Assembly: GCF_020711235.1 (NCBI RefSeq)
Contig: NZ_JAJFAV010000001.1
Location: 372,001 to 436,000 of the forward strand
Origin: Hymenobacter sp. 15J16-1T3B
GTDB taxonomy: Bacteria; Bacteroidota; Bacteroidia; Cytophagales; Hymenobacteraceae
Direction of reading: 5' to 3'
DNA: 64,000 nt
The notes below the pieces were generated by a model that did not search any database, had not been told where the DNA came from, and worked only from the letters and a program-made list of their open reading frames with translations. Position 1 is the first letter of the stretch; each line of letters begins with the position of its first letter. The position numbers and the translations under genes are program-made. Below, in pieces: positions 55,588 through 64,000 of the stretch.

Positions 55588-55687
55588 AGTGGCGCGAAGC
55601 GTTGCTGCGCGTGCCGTTGAGTCGCGCTTTTGAACGATTGACGCCCAGGCGTCGGCAACGACGCGCGCAGCAGCGCTGTGCGCTACA
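55588..55687. repeat. Imperfect inverted-repeat element (REP-like)
   Basis: Arms at about 55588-55619 and 55652-55687 are near inverted copies; the core GTTGCTGCGCG matches CGCGCAGCAGCGC on the other arm, plus GCCGTTG against CGGCAAC. It sits in a 214-base gap and may be a dispersed intergenic repeat, comparable in form to 12611-12702. Confidence 0.45.
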
Positions 55688-55691
55688 GCAA

Positions 55692-55722
55692 AGCGGCCGG
55701 CCCCGAGGAGGAGCCGGCCGCT
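55692..55722 (-). terminator. Terminator of the OmpA/PD40 gene
   Basis: AGCGGCCGGC / GCCGGCCGCT with an 11-base loop, 41 bases after the stop codon on the minus strand and followed there by a short TTT. Confidence 0.7.
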
Positions 55723-55762
55723 GCCGTTGGTCGTAGCCGTTCAGGGGCCCGCCGGGCCAGTG

Positions 55763-57805
55763 TTACTTCTTGGTAATCACGAATTCCACCCGGCGGTTGA
55801 GCTTGCGGGTTTCTTCCTGGTCGTTCGGGGCAATGGGCTTGGTGTCGCCGAAGCCCTGGGCGCGGATGCGGGTGCCGGCAATGCCCTTGCTCACCAAGTA
55901 CTTCTTCACCTCGTTCACGCGGTCGTTGCTGAGCTTCAGGTTCAGGGCCGGGTCGCCCTGGTTGTCGGTGTGGCCCTGCAGCTCGATTTCCACCTGCGGG
56001 TAGTTCTTCAAAATAGCTACCAGACGCTGCAGTTCGGGGTAGGAGTTTTCGCGCAGGAAGTATTTGCTTTGGGCAAAGAAGATGTTGTTCAGCTTGATCT
56101 TCTGGCCGACTTCGAAGGGAATCAGGTACAGGTCCTGGGTTTCCTCCGAGTACTTGTTGCGGTCCGTCACGTCCAGGTTCTGATCCTCCGAGAGGTAGCC
56201 GGTGGCGTCGGCACGGTAGCCGTAGTGGGCGCCGGTGGGCAACACGATGGTGTAGGTGCCGTCGGTGGCGTTGGTTTCCACCACCCCGATTTCCTCGCCG
56301 GTAATCAGGTTTTCGTAGCGCACGGTGGCGGCCACGGGCTTTTTGGTGGCGGCGTCGAGCACGCGGCCGCGCACCAGGGCCACGGCTTCGGGCTTGTTGT
56401 TGGAAGAGAGGCTGATGCGGAAAATGTCGCGCGAGCCGTCGGTGCCGTTGCGGTCCGACACCAGGTAAGCATCCTCACCCGAGGCCGACAGCGAGAAGTA
56501 GGCGTCCATGGCCGGGGAGTTGATGGCCGGGCCCAGGTTGCGCGGCTTGGTCCAGTTGGTCCAGGTGTCGTCGAGGCGCTTGGCGTAGAAAATGTCGCCC
56601 TTGCCGTAGCCGGCGAGGCCCTCGGAGGCAAAGTACAGCGTCTTGCCGTCGGGGGCCAGGAAGGGGGCAAACTCGGCGGCCTTGGTGTTGATGTTGGCGC
56701 CCAAATTCACGGGGCGCGAGAACGAACCATCAGCCTGGCGCATGCTCACGTAGAGGTCCTGCTGGCCCTTACTGTCGCGGCGGTCCACGGCCATTAGCAG
56801 CTGCTTGCCCGAGGTGCTCAGGAAGAAGTCGACGTTGTCCGGGTCGTCGTTGTAGAAGTCCTGGATGTTAATTTTTTCCGGCTGCGTCCAGCCCGTGGCC
56901 TTGCGCCGGGTGATGCTGGCGCCCTTGGGGTCGAGCGAGCCGTCGGGATTGTACACGTTGATGAGCACCGCCGAGGAGCCGTCGGCCGACACGGAGGCGA
57001 GGCCGTTGGGCCCGGGGGAGTTGATGGGCGAGCCGGCGTTTTTGGCTTGGCCCCAGGTCTTGGCCTTGGGGTTGGTCAGCGTGGAGTACCACACGTCCTG
57101 CCCGTCCTTGGCGCCGCCTACGTTCTGCGGCGAGCCTTGCCGGGCGAAGAACAACGTGCGGCCGTCCGGGGCAATGATGGGGCGCACCTCGGTGTACTTG
57201 GTGTTCACGTTCGGCCCCAGGTTCACCATGGCCGAGTCGAAGGAAATGCTCTCGGTGGGCGCCTGCTTGAAGTCCTTCTTCACCATCACGTCGGTCACGT
57301 CGGCCACGCCGATGGCGTCGATCTGGTTGACGCCGTTGACCTTGGCCGTGTTCATCGTCACCACCACGCCGATGGTGCGGTAGGTGCCGGCGGCGAAGGT
57401 GACCTGCAGGGTGCGAAACAGCTCGGGCAAGGGGCCGGGACTGGGGTTTTCGTACACCTGGTGCCGCTCGCCGCGGGTGTCCACCAGCTCGATGCGGATG
57501 ATGGAGCCGGGGTTAAAGTTTTCGACGACGGTGACTTGCTTGGCCACCACCGACCTGGCGAACTTGACCTCGATAAATTCCTTGGGGCCTTCCTTTTTCG
57601 GAATCCAGGCTTCGTTGCTGATCTGGCCCAGCGGCAGAGCATTGGGCTCACCGAGTACTTTCTCGGGCGAAAACGGCTCCTTGCCTTCGGCTTTCTGGGA
57701 GGATACTTCCACCACTTTGGCGGCCCATACCGCGTGCTGAGCCTGAGCCCCCACGCTACACCCCACAATCAACCCCAACGACAAAACGAGAGAACGTACG
57801 CGCAT
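55763..57805 (-). CDS. OmpA-family protein with discoidin-like and PD40 domains
   Basis: A 680-residue cell-envelope protein. After a signal peptide (to about residue 22) there is a galactose-binding/discoidin-like domain (about 25-160; EKVLGEPNALPLGQISNEAW, EFIEVKFARSVVAKQVTVVE). PD40/WD40-like strands follow (about 185-440; RPIIAPDGRTLFFARQGSP, PFLAPDGKTLYFASEGLAGY), then a CNA-B/CarboxypepD-like segment (RVLDAATKKPVAATVRYENL). The OmpA C-terminal domain, with GHTDNQGDPALNLKLSNDRV and GFGDTKPIAPND, binds peptidoglycan. OmpA/PD40 proteins are common in Bacteroidetes, but the N-terminal discoidin-like part is less usual. ATG at 57805 begins the signal peptide. Confidence 0.9.
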   Translation of the reverse strand: MRVRSLVLSLGLIVGCSVGAQAQHAVWAAKVVEVSSQKAEGKEPFSPEKVLGEPNALPLGQISNEAWIPKKEGPKEFIEVKFARSVVAKQVTVVENFNPGSIIRIELVDTRGERHQVYENPSPGPLPELFRTLQVTFAAGTYRTIGVVVTMNTAKVNGVNQIDAIGVADVTDVMVKKDFKQAPTESISFDSAMVNLGPNVNTKYTEVRPIIAPDGRTLFFARQGSPQNVGGAKDGQDVWYSTLTNPKAKTWGQAKNAGSPINSPGPNGLASVSADGSSAVLINVYNPDGSLDPKGASITRRKATGWTQPEKINIQDFYNDDPDNVDFFLSTSGKQLLMAVDRRDSKGQQDLYVSMRQADGSFSRPVNLGANINTKAAEFAPFLAPDGKTLYFASEGLAGYGKGDIFYAKRLDDTWTNWTKPRNLGPAINSPAMDAYFSLSASGEDAYLVSDRNGTDGSRDIFRISLSSNNKPEAVALVRGRVLDAATKKPVAATVRYENLITGEEIGVVETNATDGTYTIVLPTGAHYGYRADATGYLSEDQNLDVTDRNKYSEETQDLYLIPFEVGQKIKLNNIFFAQSKYFLRENSYPELQRLVAILKNYPQVEIELQGHTDNQGDPALNLKLSNDRVNEVKKYLVSKGIAGTRIRAQGFGDTKPIAPNDQEETRKLNRRVEFVITKK

Positions 57806-58062
57806 ACGAAAGACGGGCAAAAACGGTGGACTGTGCCCCGGCAGTGGTAAGCCGCCGCTACGGGCGGCAGCATGGTTGAGTTCAGGAAAGACGGCTACCG
57901 GCAGTGTATAGTTTCGGTCGGCGGCAAATGCGGCTTCAAAAATACACATCCGTCCCGGGGTGCGCCACCACACAATAATGTGCCTACGCTGCGCCCGCGG
58001 TTGCGGGCCGCCGCTGAAAATAGTAGTTTACGACGTATTTGCCACCCGCTCCGCCGCCCGCT

Positions 58063-60105
58063 ATGCGTCGTTTTGTCTGCCGCCTGGGAGTAGCCGTCGG
58101 CGTCAGCGGGGCCGGCCTGCTGGCCGCGCCGGCCGCCCGGGCGCAGCTGGTGCCCGACGGCGTGACCGACCCTGCGCTGGTGCAACTCACTCCGGCTGAC
58201 ACGCTTGTGGGCATGCGCCTGCACGCCCGGCGCATCGGCGTGAGTACCTACACCCAGCAGAGCGAGGCCTACGGCCGCTGGCACCTGGGCAAGCGCCACA
58301 CCCTGCTCTACCGGGCCCGCACCGATTGGGTGCTCGACTCGCGGGGCCGCCCCCCTTTCGTGCGAGAAGACTACCGGGCCGACGCCCTGCACCTCGTCGG
58401 CGTGGGGCGGCGCTGGCAAGTGGGCCAGCAGGTGATTTACGACTACAGCCACGCCAACAACATCCGCACCGTGACGTGGCTGGGCCGGGCCGGCGGGCAG
58501 TGGCGCCTGCGCCCCCACTCCGCGCCCGACTCGCTGTCGGCGCTGCGGCTGGCCCTGCTCGGTGGCCTGACCCACGACATGCGCAACGGCCGGCAGGACC
58601 TGGGCCCGACTTACGGCGCCGAGCTGACCGCCGTGGTGCGCCCCCTGGCCGCCTGGCCCGAGCCGGTGGCCGTGCGCTTGGTAGCCCTGCAGAGCCAGCT
58701 GGGCCCGCGCCGCTGGCAGCGCGCCCTAGCCGATGCCCTCTACCAGCGCGCCCTCGACGACAACAGCCTCGCGCTGCTGCGCCTGGGCTACCGCAACACC
58801 CGCACCGAGGACTACCTGCCCGCCAACGTGCAGCGCATTCAGAGCGACACCCTGGCCGCGCAGGTGCAGTGGACCTACCAGTTGCCCGGGCAGGCCACCT
58901 TCCGCTCCGACAACTCCGTGCTGCTGCCCGCCCGCGCCTTCCGCTACCGCCGCCTGGTCCCGCTGGCCGACACGGTGCAGAACCTGGGCTACCGCCAGCA
59001 CGAGTACGATACCCGGCAGGAGCTGCTGCTCACGCGGCGCAAGCTGCAGGCCCGCATTCAGTTCGGCTACCACGAGCGGGTGCGCGGCTACTACCTCGAC
59101 AACAACCGCCTACTCACGGCCAGCCGATTCTTCGCCGCCGAGCAACGCGAGAAAATCAAGGACATCAGCGAAAAGACCACCCAGTGGGAAGCCGAGCTGA
59201 CCTGGCTGCTGCGTCCGCGCCACGCCCTCACGGCCGGCGGCAACGCCCAGCTGCTGCGCGTGGATACACCCAGCTCCGACAACTACCAGGACCGCGACGA
59301 GGCCAGTCACCAGCTGCGCCTGCGCTTGGTGTCGCGCTGGCACCCTACCTTCCGCACCTCGCTGGGCCTGTGGGGCGAGTACCGCCAGCTCATTTTCATC
59401 AAAGCCCAGCAGAGCGCCGAAAACTACTCCGACCGCCTGCTGCACTGGGAGCCGGGCTTCGCCTGGGCGCCGGGCACTTTCAGCTGGCGCGGCTCTTACC
59501 ACCTCTGGGTGAGCTACCAGGTGCGCGACCGGGCTTCGGAGCAGGCCCGCAACCGCGCCAGCCGGGTGCTGGAGCTGGAGCAGCACCTGCAGTGGGAGCT
59601 GCGCCCGCAGTGGCTGCTCACGCTCGACTACCAACGCCGCGAAAACCGCATCGGGCAGCTGAACTGGCAGACTTTCAAGGAAAGCCCGCTCGACACCACC
59701 ATCCTGCACGATTTGAGCTTGGGCCTGCGCCGGGGCTGGCGCGGCGTGCGCGGCCAGAGCAGCCTGCGCGCCGGCTACCGCTTCCTCGAACAGCGCAGCC
59801 ACCAGCGCGCCGCCCTGCTGCCCGAGGACGCCGGTGCCGCCAGCCTCATCTACCTGCGCACCCTCACGCGCCAGCAGGGGCCCGAACTGAGCTTCGAACG
59901 CCGCGCCGGCGCCTTCGTGCTGACTTCCTCGCTGTGGCTGCAGCAGCTGCAGAACCTCTACCGCTACCTGCCCGGCCAGGGTACTTACACGGGCGGCAGC
60001 TCCTACACCACCGAGGAGCTGGCCCGGCGCTCCTCCCGCCTGTTACCCTACTTCGAGGTGCTGCTGGAGTGGCAGCTGCGGGGCCGGGCGCGCTGGGGCC
60101 GCTAG
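58063..60105 (+). CDS. Large outer-membrane beta-barrel-like protein, unknown
   Basis: A 680-residue exported protein. The signal peptide (to about residue 27, PAARAQ) fixes ATG at 58063. The rest consists almost entirely of alternating amphipathic strands with many Arg/Gln/Tyr/Leu pairs (RTDWVLDSRGRPPFVREDYR, QIFGYHERVRG-like loops, HALTAGGNAQLLRVD, SLGLWGEYRQLIFIKAQQS), without TonB plug or OmpA motifs. No family is recognised. It resembles the large barrel proteins of unknown role in Cytophagales. It is divergent from the OmpA/PD40 gene across a 257-base gap. The 3' neighbour is an SBBP-type pseudogene. Confidence 0.65.
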   Translation: MRRFVCRLGVAVGVSGAGLLAAPAARAQLVPDGVTDPALVQLTPADTLVGMRLHARRIGVSTYTQQSEAYGRWHLGKRHTLLYRARTDWVLDSRGRPPFVREDYRADALHLVGVGRRWQVGQQVIYDYSHANNIRTVTWLGRAGGQWRLRPHSAPDSLSALRLALLGGLTHDMRNGRQDLGPTYGAELTAVVRPLAAWPEPVAVRLVALQSQLGPRRWQRALADALYQRALDDNSLALLRLGYRNTRTEDYLPANVQRIQSDTLAAQVQWTYQLPGQATFRSDNSVLLPARAFRYRRLVPLADTVQNLGYRQHEYDTRQELLLTRRKLQARIQFGYHERVRGYYLDNNRLLTASRFFAAEQREKIKDISEKTTQWEAELTWLLRPRHALTAGGNAQLLRVDTPSSDNYQDRDEASHQLRLRLVSRWHPTFRTSLGLWGEYRQLIFIKAQQSAENYSDRLLHWEPGFAWAPGTFSWRGSYHLWVSYQVRDRASEQARNRASRVLELEQHLQWELRPQWLLTLDYQRRENRIGQLNWQTFKESPLDTTILHDLSLGLRRGWRGVRGQSSLRAGYRFLEQRSHQRAALLPEDAGAASLIYLRTLTRQQGPELSFERRAGAFVLTSSLWLQQLQNLYRYLPGQGTYTGGSSYTTEELARRSSRLLPYFEVLLEWQLRGRARWGR

Positions 60106-60239
60106 CCGCCCGCGCTGCTGGCGCCCGCATTATCTTAGCCGCCTGCGTTGCCTCTTATCCGGTTTCCTACCCATCATTGATTTTGCCCGGCGTTTACTCT
60201 CCTCGCCGTGTTTTACTGGTGATGCGCCCCCGCTGACCG

Positions 60240-60690
60240 GGCTCAGGTGCCCGCTTGGCAGCTGCGCCTGGCCGCTCCGGCTCTTCTCACTCCAACGTGC
60301 GCGCCTCAACCACCGACGCCAACGGCGACGTGTACCTGGCCGGCTCGTTTGCCGATACCATCACCCTGGTTACCACGGCCATAACCAGCACCACGCCTAC
60401 CCAAAGCGACGCCTTCGTGGCCAAGTGAAGCAGCGCAACGAACAGCTCCGACTGGGTGCAGCAGGCCGGCGGCCCCGGCAACCACTGGGCCGAGGCCGTG
60501 ACTGTGAGCGGCTCGAACGCGTACCTGGCGTATATGTACGATGCGCCGTACGCCTCGGTGGACACCGTGACGCTGCCCAGCGCCGGCGGCTACGACACGT
60601 TTGTGGCCAAGCTCACCGACGCGGGCAGCAGCGCCGCCTGGACCTGGACCCAAACCTGCGGCGGCCCAGCGCCTGTTGGTGCTGCCCTAA
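60240..60690 (+). pseudogene. Decayed fragment of an SBBP-repeat (T9SS-type) protein
   Basis: One frame encodes RSGSSHSNVRASTTDANGDV..., typical of the SBBP beta-propeller repeats of secreted Bacteroidetes proteins: TTDANGDVYLAGSFADTITL, DAFVAK, then a TGA at 60426-60428 where relatives have Trp (AKWSS). The same frame continues with SDWVQQAGGPGNHWAEAVTV, YDTFVAKLTDAGSSAAWTWT and then loses similarity. Just upstream, a different frame reads AQVPAWQLRLAA, like the mature N-terminus of such proteins, so a frameshift also seems present. Relatives are several hundred to thousands of residues long; only ~150 residues remain. No start codon with a signal peptide is intact. The 735 bases from 60106 to 60840 hold this remnant and a terminator. 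Confidence 0.75.
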
Positions 60691-60742
60691 GGCCCCAGCA
60701 CGCTTTTTATTACGGGCAACCGTCTGCCGCTGCTTGCCAACG

Positions 60743-60782
60743 ACCACGGCCCGCTTTCCGGCATCGGAAAGCGGGCCGTGGT
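60743..60782. terminator. Terminator hairpin
   Basis: A perfect 17-base stem ACCACGGCCCGCTTTCC with loop GGCATC, downstream of the cytochrome lipoprotein gene (minus strand) and of the SBBP remnant (plus strand). Confidence 0.75.
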
Positions 60783-60840
60783 GCGTCTAGCGTAGGCCCG
60801 GCAGCTCGAAACGGCCCGGCACCGGCAGCGCGGGTGGTTG

Positions 60841-62352
60841 TTAGTGTTGCCCGGCAGCTTTGCCCGCGGGTGCGGGGCGCTTGGCGGTAGCGCGCACGTA
60901 GCGCAACAGCTTGGTGCGCTGGGTTTGGTCGATGTCGGGAGCCTGCACGGGCTTGCCCACGGTGTCGAGCAGGAAGGAGAAGTCGTGGCCGCCGAGCTGG
61001 GCCACGCCGTGGCAGCCCTGGCAACCGCCCACCGAAAGCAGCTTGCCCTGCGACAGGGTATTCGGGCCGAAGTTGTGCGGGGTACCAATGCCGCTGCCGT
61101 GAAAGTCAGCCAGCGTCTTATCTGACTCCACCACGAAGTTGGCCAGGAAGAAGTTGGCGGCCGTAGAGTCGGCCGTGGGCGTGCCCTGCACGCCCACGAG
61201 CCGGTAGTTCAGCCACACCGATTGCGGATTCAGCCCGCGCAGCTTGCGGTGCGCGGCGGCAGTGGCTTGCTCGGTTAGGGGCAGAATGGGCTTGGTGCGC
61301 GGGGGCTGCGCGCTGCCCGGTATTTCCTGGCCCTTGTTGTTGAGCAGCACGTAGCGGTAGCCCTGGTTTTTTTGCCGCACGCTGTTGTGCTCGAAGGTGG
61401 CAAACACAAACTCCGGGTAGTTGGCGGTTTTGTGGATGATGTGCAGCCCGACGAGGGCAAACACCGCGTTGTCGTAGTAAGTGGTGCCGTTTTGCTGGCG
61501 GTAGTAGAGCACCTTGCGGGTGAAATAGGCGCTGGAGTCGTCCTGGGCCGTGAGCTGGCGCCAAGCCGATTTGACTTCCATGGCGCCGGTGTAGGTGCCG
61601 CCGCCGGGGTTGGGCGTGTTGCCGCAGGGCAGGCAAATCACGCCGGGCGGACAGTCGCAGGCGCCTTTGCCCCGGCCGCCGGGGTAATAGGCGGTGTCGG
61701 TCTGGATGTTCTTGGCGGTGGCCTGCCCGGCCTGCAGCAGTTGGGCGCTGGTGCCGTAGTTGGCCTTGATATAGTCGTACTCGTCGCGGTTCACCTTGGC
61801 CTGGTAAAGCACCATTTGCCGGTTGCTGGCGGGCTGCCCGTTCATCGAGTCGGCGTGGGCATACAGGTCGCAAGAGCCGATTTCGTTGTTTTCGTCGATG
61901 TTGTCGAACAAGGTGAAGCTGGCCGACGAGCCGGGGTACGGCAGGATGGTCTTGCCGAAGCTATAGTGCGGGGCTTGGTCGAAGGGTAGCATGGGGCCGT
62001 GGGCCGGGCGCAACTCGGTGCGGTGAGCGTAGGTTTCCCACACCGCCAGCGGCGGGTAGGCCCCGGCGCTGGCAAACGTCCAGGTAGTATCGGGCGAGTC
62101 GCGCAGGCCGTTTTTCGGGTACGAGGCCTGCCAGTTCAGGGCGAAGAACTCGGCCCAGGCAAACTCGGCCAGCAGCTTGGGGTCGGAGCCGGGCGCCAGG
62201 TCCTTGGGCGGGTGCGGCGCAATCTGGATGTTGAAACTGTCGGCCGGGGCGCCCGTTCCGAGCGCGGCCGTATCGGCGGTGCCCTTGTGGGCGCCCGAGT
62301 CGCAGCTGGCCAGCAGCGCCCCGGCCAGCGCCAGGAGGTAGAAGTGTTTCAT
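60841..62352 (-). CDS. Monohaem c-type cytochrome lipoprotein, first of a pair
   Basis: A 503-residue prolipoprotein (MKHFYLLALAGALLASC, Cys17). The mature region holds a large conserved-type domain (FALNWQASYPKNGLRD, VWETYAHRTEL, VLYYRQQNGTTYYDNAVFAL, VGLHIIHKTANYPEFVFATF) and a C-terminal haem-attachment site CQGCH (Cys444, Cys447, His448) followed by a ~55-residue tail. A tight Cys cluster, CDCPPGVICLPC (Cys232, 234, 240, 243), lies in a separate loop and could bind a metal or form disulfides. It shares motif order with the next gene upstream in the operon. Electron transfer on the periplasmic side is inferred. Confidence 0.8.
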   Translation of the reverse strand: MKHFYLLALAGALLASCDSGAHKGTADTAALGTGAPADSFNIQIAPHPPKDLAPGSDPKLLAEFAWAEFFALNWQASYPKNGLRDSPDTTWTFASAGAYPPLAVWETYAHRTELRPAHGPMLPFDQAPHYSFGKTILPYPGSSASFTLFDNIDENNEIGSCDLYAHADSMNGQPASNRQMVLYQAKVNRDEYDYIKANYGTSAQLLQAGQATAKNIQTDTAYYPGGRGKGACDCPPGVICLPCGNTPNPGGGTYTGAMEVKSAWRQLTAQDDSSAYFTRKVLYYRQQNGTTYYDNAVFALVGLHIIHKTANYPEFVFATFEHNSVRQKNQGYRYVLLNNKGQEIPGSAQPPRTKPILPLTEQATAAAHRKLRGLNPQSVWLNYRLVGVQGTPTADSTAANFFLANFVVESDKTLADFHGSGIGTPHNFGPNTLSQGKLLSVGGCQGCHGVAQLGGHDFSFLLDTVGKPVQAPDIDQTQRTKLLRYVRATAKRPAPAGKAAGQH

Positions 62353-62426
62353 GGGTGGTTCGGGAGAGGATTGGTTGAGGATGCGGGAGATAGGCCCGCC
62401 AGTCGGCACTCGGCACGACGCACTGC

Positions 62427-63869
62427 CTACTTGCCCGTTTTGGCGGGGCGTAGTTGGCGCAGCAGCTTCAGCTGGGCCGGCGAGACGGGCCGCGCCCGCG
62501 TGGCCACCGACCAGAGAAAGTCGGTTTTGAGGTTGCCGGTGAAGAAAGCCGGGTCGCCGGGGTCGATGTAGCCGCTGCTGGTGTACTGCCCCAGGGGCCA
62601 GGCGGCCAAGCGGTGGCAGCTCATGCAGTTCGAAAACACCCCGTACCACTGCGTCGAGTCTTTGCTGCCCGCGCCGTTGGCCACTTTGCCGGTCAGGTTG
62701 GTTTCGAGGTAGGGATTGAACACGATGAGCGGCTGCCCGCCGGTGCGCGTACCGGCCGGGGCCACCATGTAGTAGGCAGCCAGCATGTTGTAGTGGTTCC
62801 AGGGCGCGGGCAGGCTCTTGGGCCGGTCATTGCCGAACACGGCGTCGTGGCCGTTGGGGCTCCACCAGAAGGTTTGCCAGGTCCAGTTGCTGATTTCCTT
62901 GCCCGTCACGTGCATGCCCGTGAGCAGGGCGTAGTTGCCGGTCTTCACTAGCTGCTTGATGGCCGTGGTGTCGCCCAAGTTGCCGCGCCCGATTTCGTCG
63001 CCCGACTCCTCGGCAAACTTGCTGTAGTTAGCAGCCTCCGCGGCGGTAATCTTGATGCTGTAAAAGTCTTTGAGCGACACCACCGGCCAGTCGCGGGGCG
63101 GCTCGCCGTTGCAGCTCATGCGGGCGGTGGTGCCGGGCCGGAGGCGGCCGGTGGGGTCCACCACCACGCACTGCCGCCAGGTGTGCGGCTCGGGATTGTC
63201 GAGGTCGGTGGTGGCGCCGGGCGCGATGCCGGCCCAGTACGGCACCACCGAGGCCGAGTCACCGCGGATAAACTGGAATACCGGCTTGAGGGCAAACGAG
63301 GCCTGGTCGACGCTGTCCTTGGACGTGAGCAGGCCGCGTTGGGCCAGCGGGGCGCCGCTGCGCACCACGGCCCGGTACTTCCGGCCCAGCACCGCCGAAT
63401 CGTAGAGGCGGTTGGTCCAGATGAAGTTGGCCAAGCTGGGCGAGTAACGGTTGAAGCTGATTGGCATTTCGGCCGGGTCGCTCGGAACGCCGCGCTGTTT
63501 CACCACCGAAGCGTGAAAAAACTGCACCGGCGAGTTGAAGTCGTGCACCACGGTGCGGGTGCTCGTCACCCGCTCGAACAGTTCGTGGCCCGAATACCAC
63601 GTTTCCCACACCGGCAGGCTGTCGGGCGTGAGCGTGTTGATGGACTGCCAAATGTCCCAGGCGTGGGCCCGGATGGCGGGCATGTCTTGCTGGTGCACCC
63701 AGCGGTTCACGGTGGCCGCATCGGCCGGGAAGCTGCCCACCGGTGGCGCGGCGTAGGCCCCGCCCGGGTCGGGCGGCCCAAGACGGCCGGGCTGGTCGGT
63801 GGCGGAGTGGTCGGCGGAGCAGGCTCCGAGCAGGCCCAGCAGGCCCGCAAGCGCGGCGAAGTGCTTCAT
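62427..63869 (-). CDS. Monohaem c-type cytochrome lipoprotein, second of a pair
   Basis: A 480-residue prolipoprotein (MKHFAALAGLLGLLGAC, Cys17). The conserved-type domain has WDIWQSINTLTPDSLPVWET, YSGHELFERV, MPISFNRYSPSLANFIW and LLTGMHVTGKEISNWTWQTF, then a C-terminal haem site CMSCH (Cys415, Cys418, His419). The sequence is a paralogue of the gene at 60841-62352: same VWET(Y/W) motif, same G(L/M)H(I/V)xxK block, same haem near the C-terminus. It lies upstream of that gene with 74 bases between them, so the two are likely one transcription unit. ATG at 63869 starts the lipoprotein signal. The redox partner is not in the window. Confidence 0.8.
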   Translation of the reverse strand: MKHFAALAGLLGLLGACSADHSATDQPGRLGPPDPGGAYAAPPVGSFPADAATVNRWVHQQDMPAIRAHAWDIWQSINTLTPDSLPVWETWYSGHELFERVTSTRTVVHDFNSPVQFFHASVVKQRGVPSDPAEMPISFNRYSPSLANFIWTNRLYDSAVLGRKYRAVVRSGAPLAQRGLLTSKDSVDQASFALKPVFQFIRGDSASVVPYWAGIAPGATTDLDNPEPHTWRQCVVVDPTGRLRPGTTARMSCNGEPPRDWPVVSLKDFYSIKITAAEAANYSKFAEESGDEIGRGNLGDTTAIKQLVKTGNYALLTGMHVTGKEISNWTWQTFWWSPNGHDAVFGNDRPKSLPAPWNHYNMLAAYYMVAPAGTRTGGQPLIVFNPYLETNLTGKVANGAGSKDSTQWYGVFSNCMSCHRLAAWPLGQYTSSGYIDPGDPAFFTGNLKTDFLWSVATRARPVSPAQLKLLRQLRPAKTGK

Positions 63870-64000
63870 GGCTACGAACGGGATAAGCAGGTACTTATCA
63901 GCCGGTCGGCCAGCCGCGCAGTCCCTGACGGTCGGACTGCCCTGGCTCAAAGCCCCCGGATAAATACCGATGGGCGGCAAGTAAGTACGGTGGTGCGCGC

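Noticed and set aside
58063-60105. Possible TonB receptor or FadL porin assignment
   Set aside because: No plug, TonB box or FadL N-terminal motif; only generic barrel-like strands are visible.

Overview
The window looks like a chromosomal segment from a high-GC Bacteroidetes (Bacteroidota) bacterium, most like Hymenobacter or a close cytophagal relative. The evidence is gene content and signals. There is a TonB-dependent receptor with an N-terminal CarboxypepD_reg-like domain, an OmpA protein with PD40-type repeats, a DPP IV-type S9 peptidase, a T9SS-type C-terminal domain, a decayed SBBP-repeat protein, many prolipoproteins, and repeated promoter boxes of the Bacteroidetes form TAnnTTTG with no Shine-Dalgarno sequences. 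No tRNA, rRNA, CRISPR array, phage or intact insertion sequence was seen.

Layout. 1-15 kb: uvrA (its C-terminal tip is cut by the window edge); an SGNH/AlgX-like plus MBOAT pair that probably O-acylates an exported glycan; two paralogous small secreted proteins, one frameshifted; an SH3-like lipoprotein; a Rieske-FAD oxidoreductase; a Rof-type Rho antiterminator; a DUF3592-like protein; asnS; rpoN; and a PAP2-like membrane protein. 15-27 kb: tryptophan/kynurenine catabolism with kmo, kynU, ACMSD and 3-hydroxyanthranilate dioxygenase, plus an atypical SDR, a TonB receptor, an AlkB-like dioxygenase and an orphan 69-residue ORF. 23-44 kb: ten genes for envelope glycan chemistry (eight large polytopic GT-C-like or DUF2079 membrane proteins and two GT2 enzymes), with a secreted PIG-L deacetylase and an ALDH8-type aldehyde dehydrogenase among them. 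44-64 kb: lipoproteins, DPP IV, an OmpP1/FadL-like porin, a Gly/Tyr-rich lipoprotein, proS, DinB and Crp proteins, an OmpA/PD40 protein, a large barrel-like protein, an SBBP pseudogene, and two adjacent monohaem c-type lipoproteins.

How genes work together. kmo, kynU, nbaC, ACMSD and the ALDH8-type enzyme would convert kynurenine to 3-hydroxykynurenine, 3-hydroxyanthranilate, 2-amino-3-carboxymuconate semialdehyde, 2-aminomuconate semialdehyde and 2-aminomuconate. Tryptophan dioxygenase, kynurenine formamidase and 2-aminomuconate deaminase are not in the window. The genes are scattered over 27 kb, but four of them (kmo, kynU, nbaC and the ALDH) share a similar promoter-plus-leader sequence: a TA..CTT(T)-type box followed by CCACCCA. 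This may be a regulon signature. In the glycan block, the two GT2 enzymes plausibly charge polyprenyl phosphate with sugars that the GT-C-like proteins use at the periplasmic face.

The observations most worth following are the shared leader of the kynurenine genes, the inverted repeat between nbaC and the SDR, the SDR lacking the usual Tyr and Lys, the paired cytochrome lipoproteins, the small ORF and hairpin before the TonB gene, and the two broken genes.
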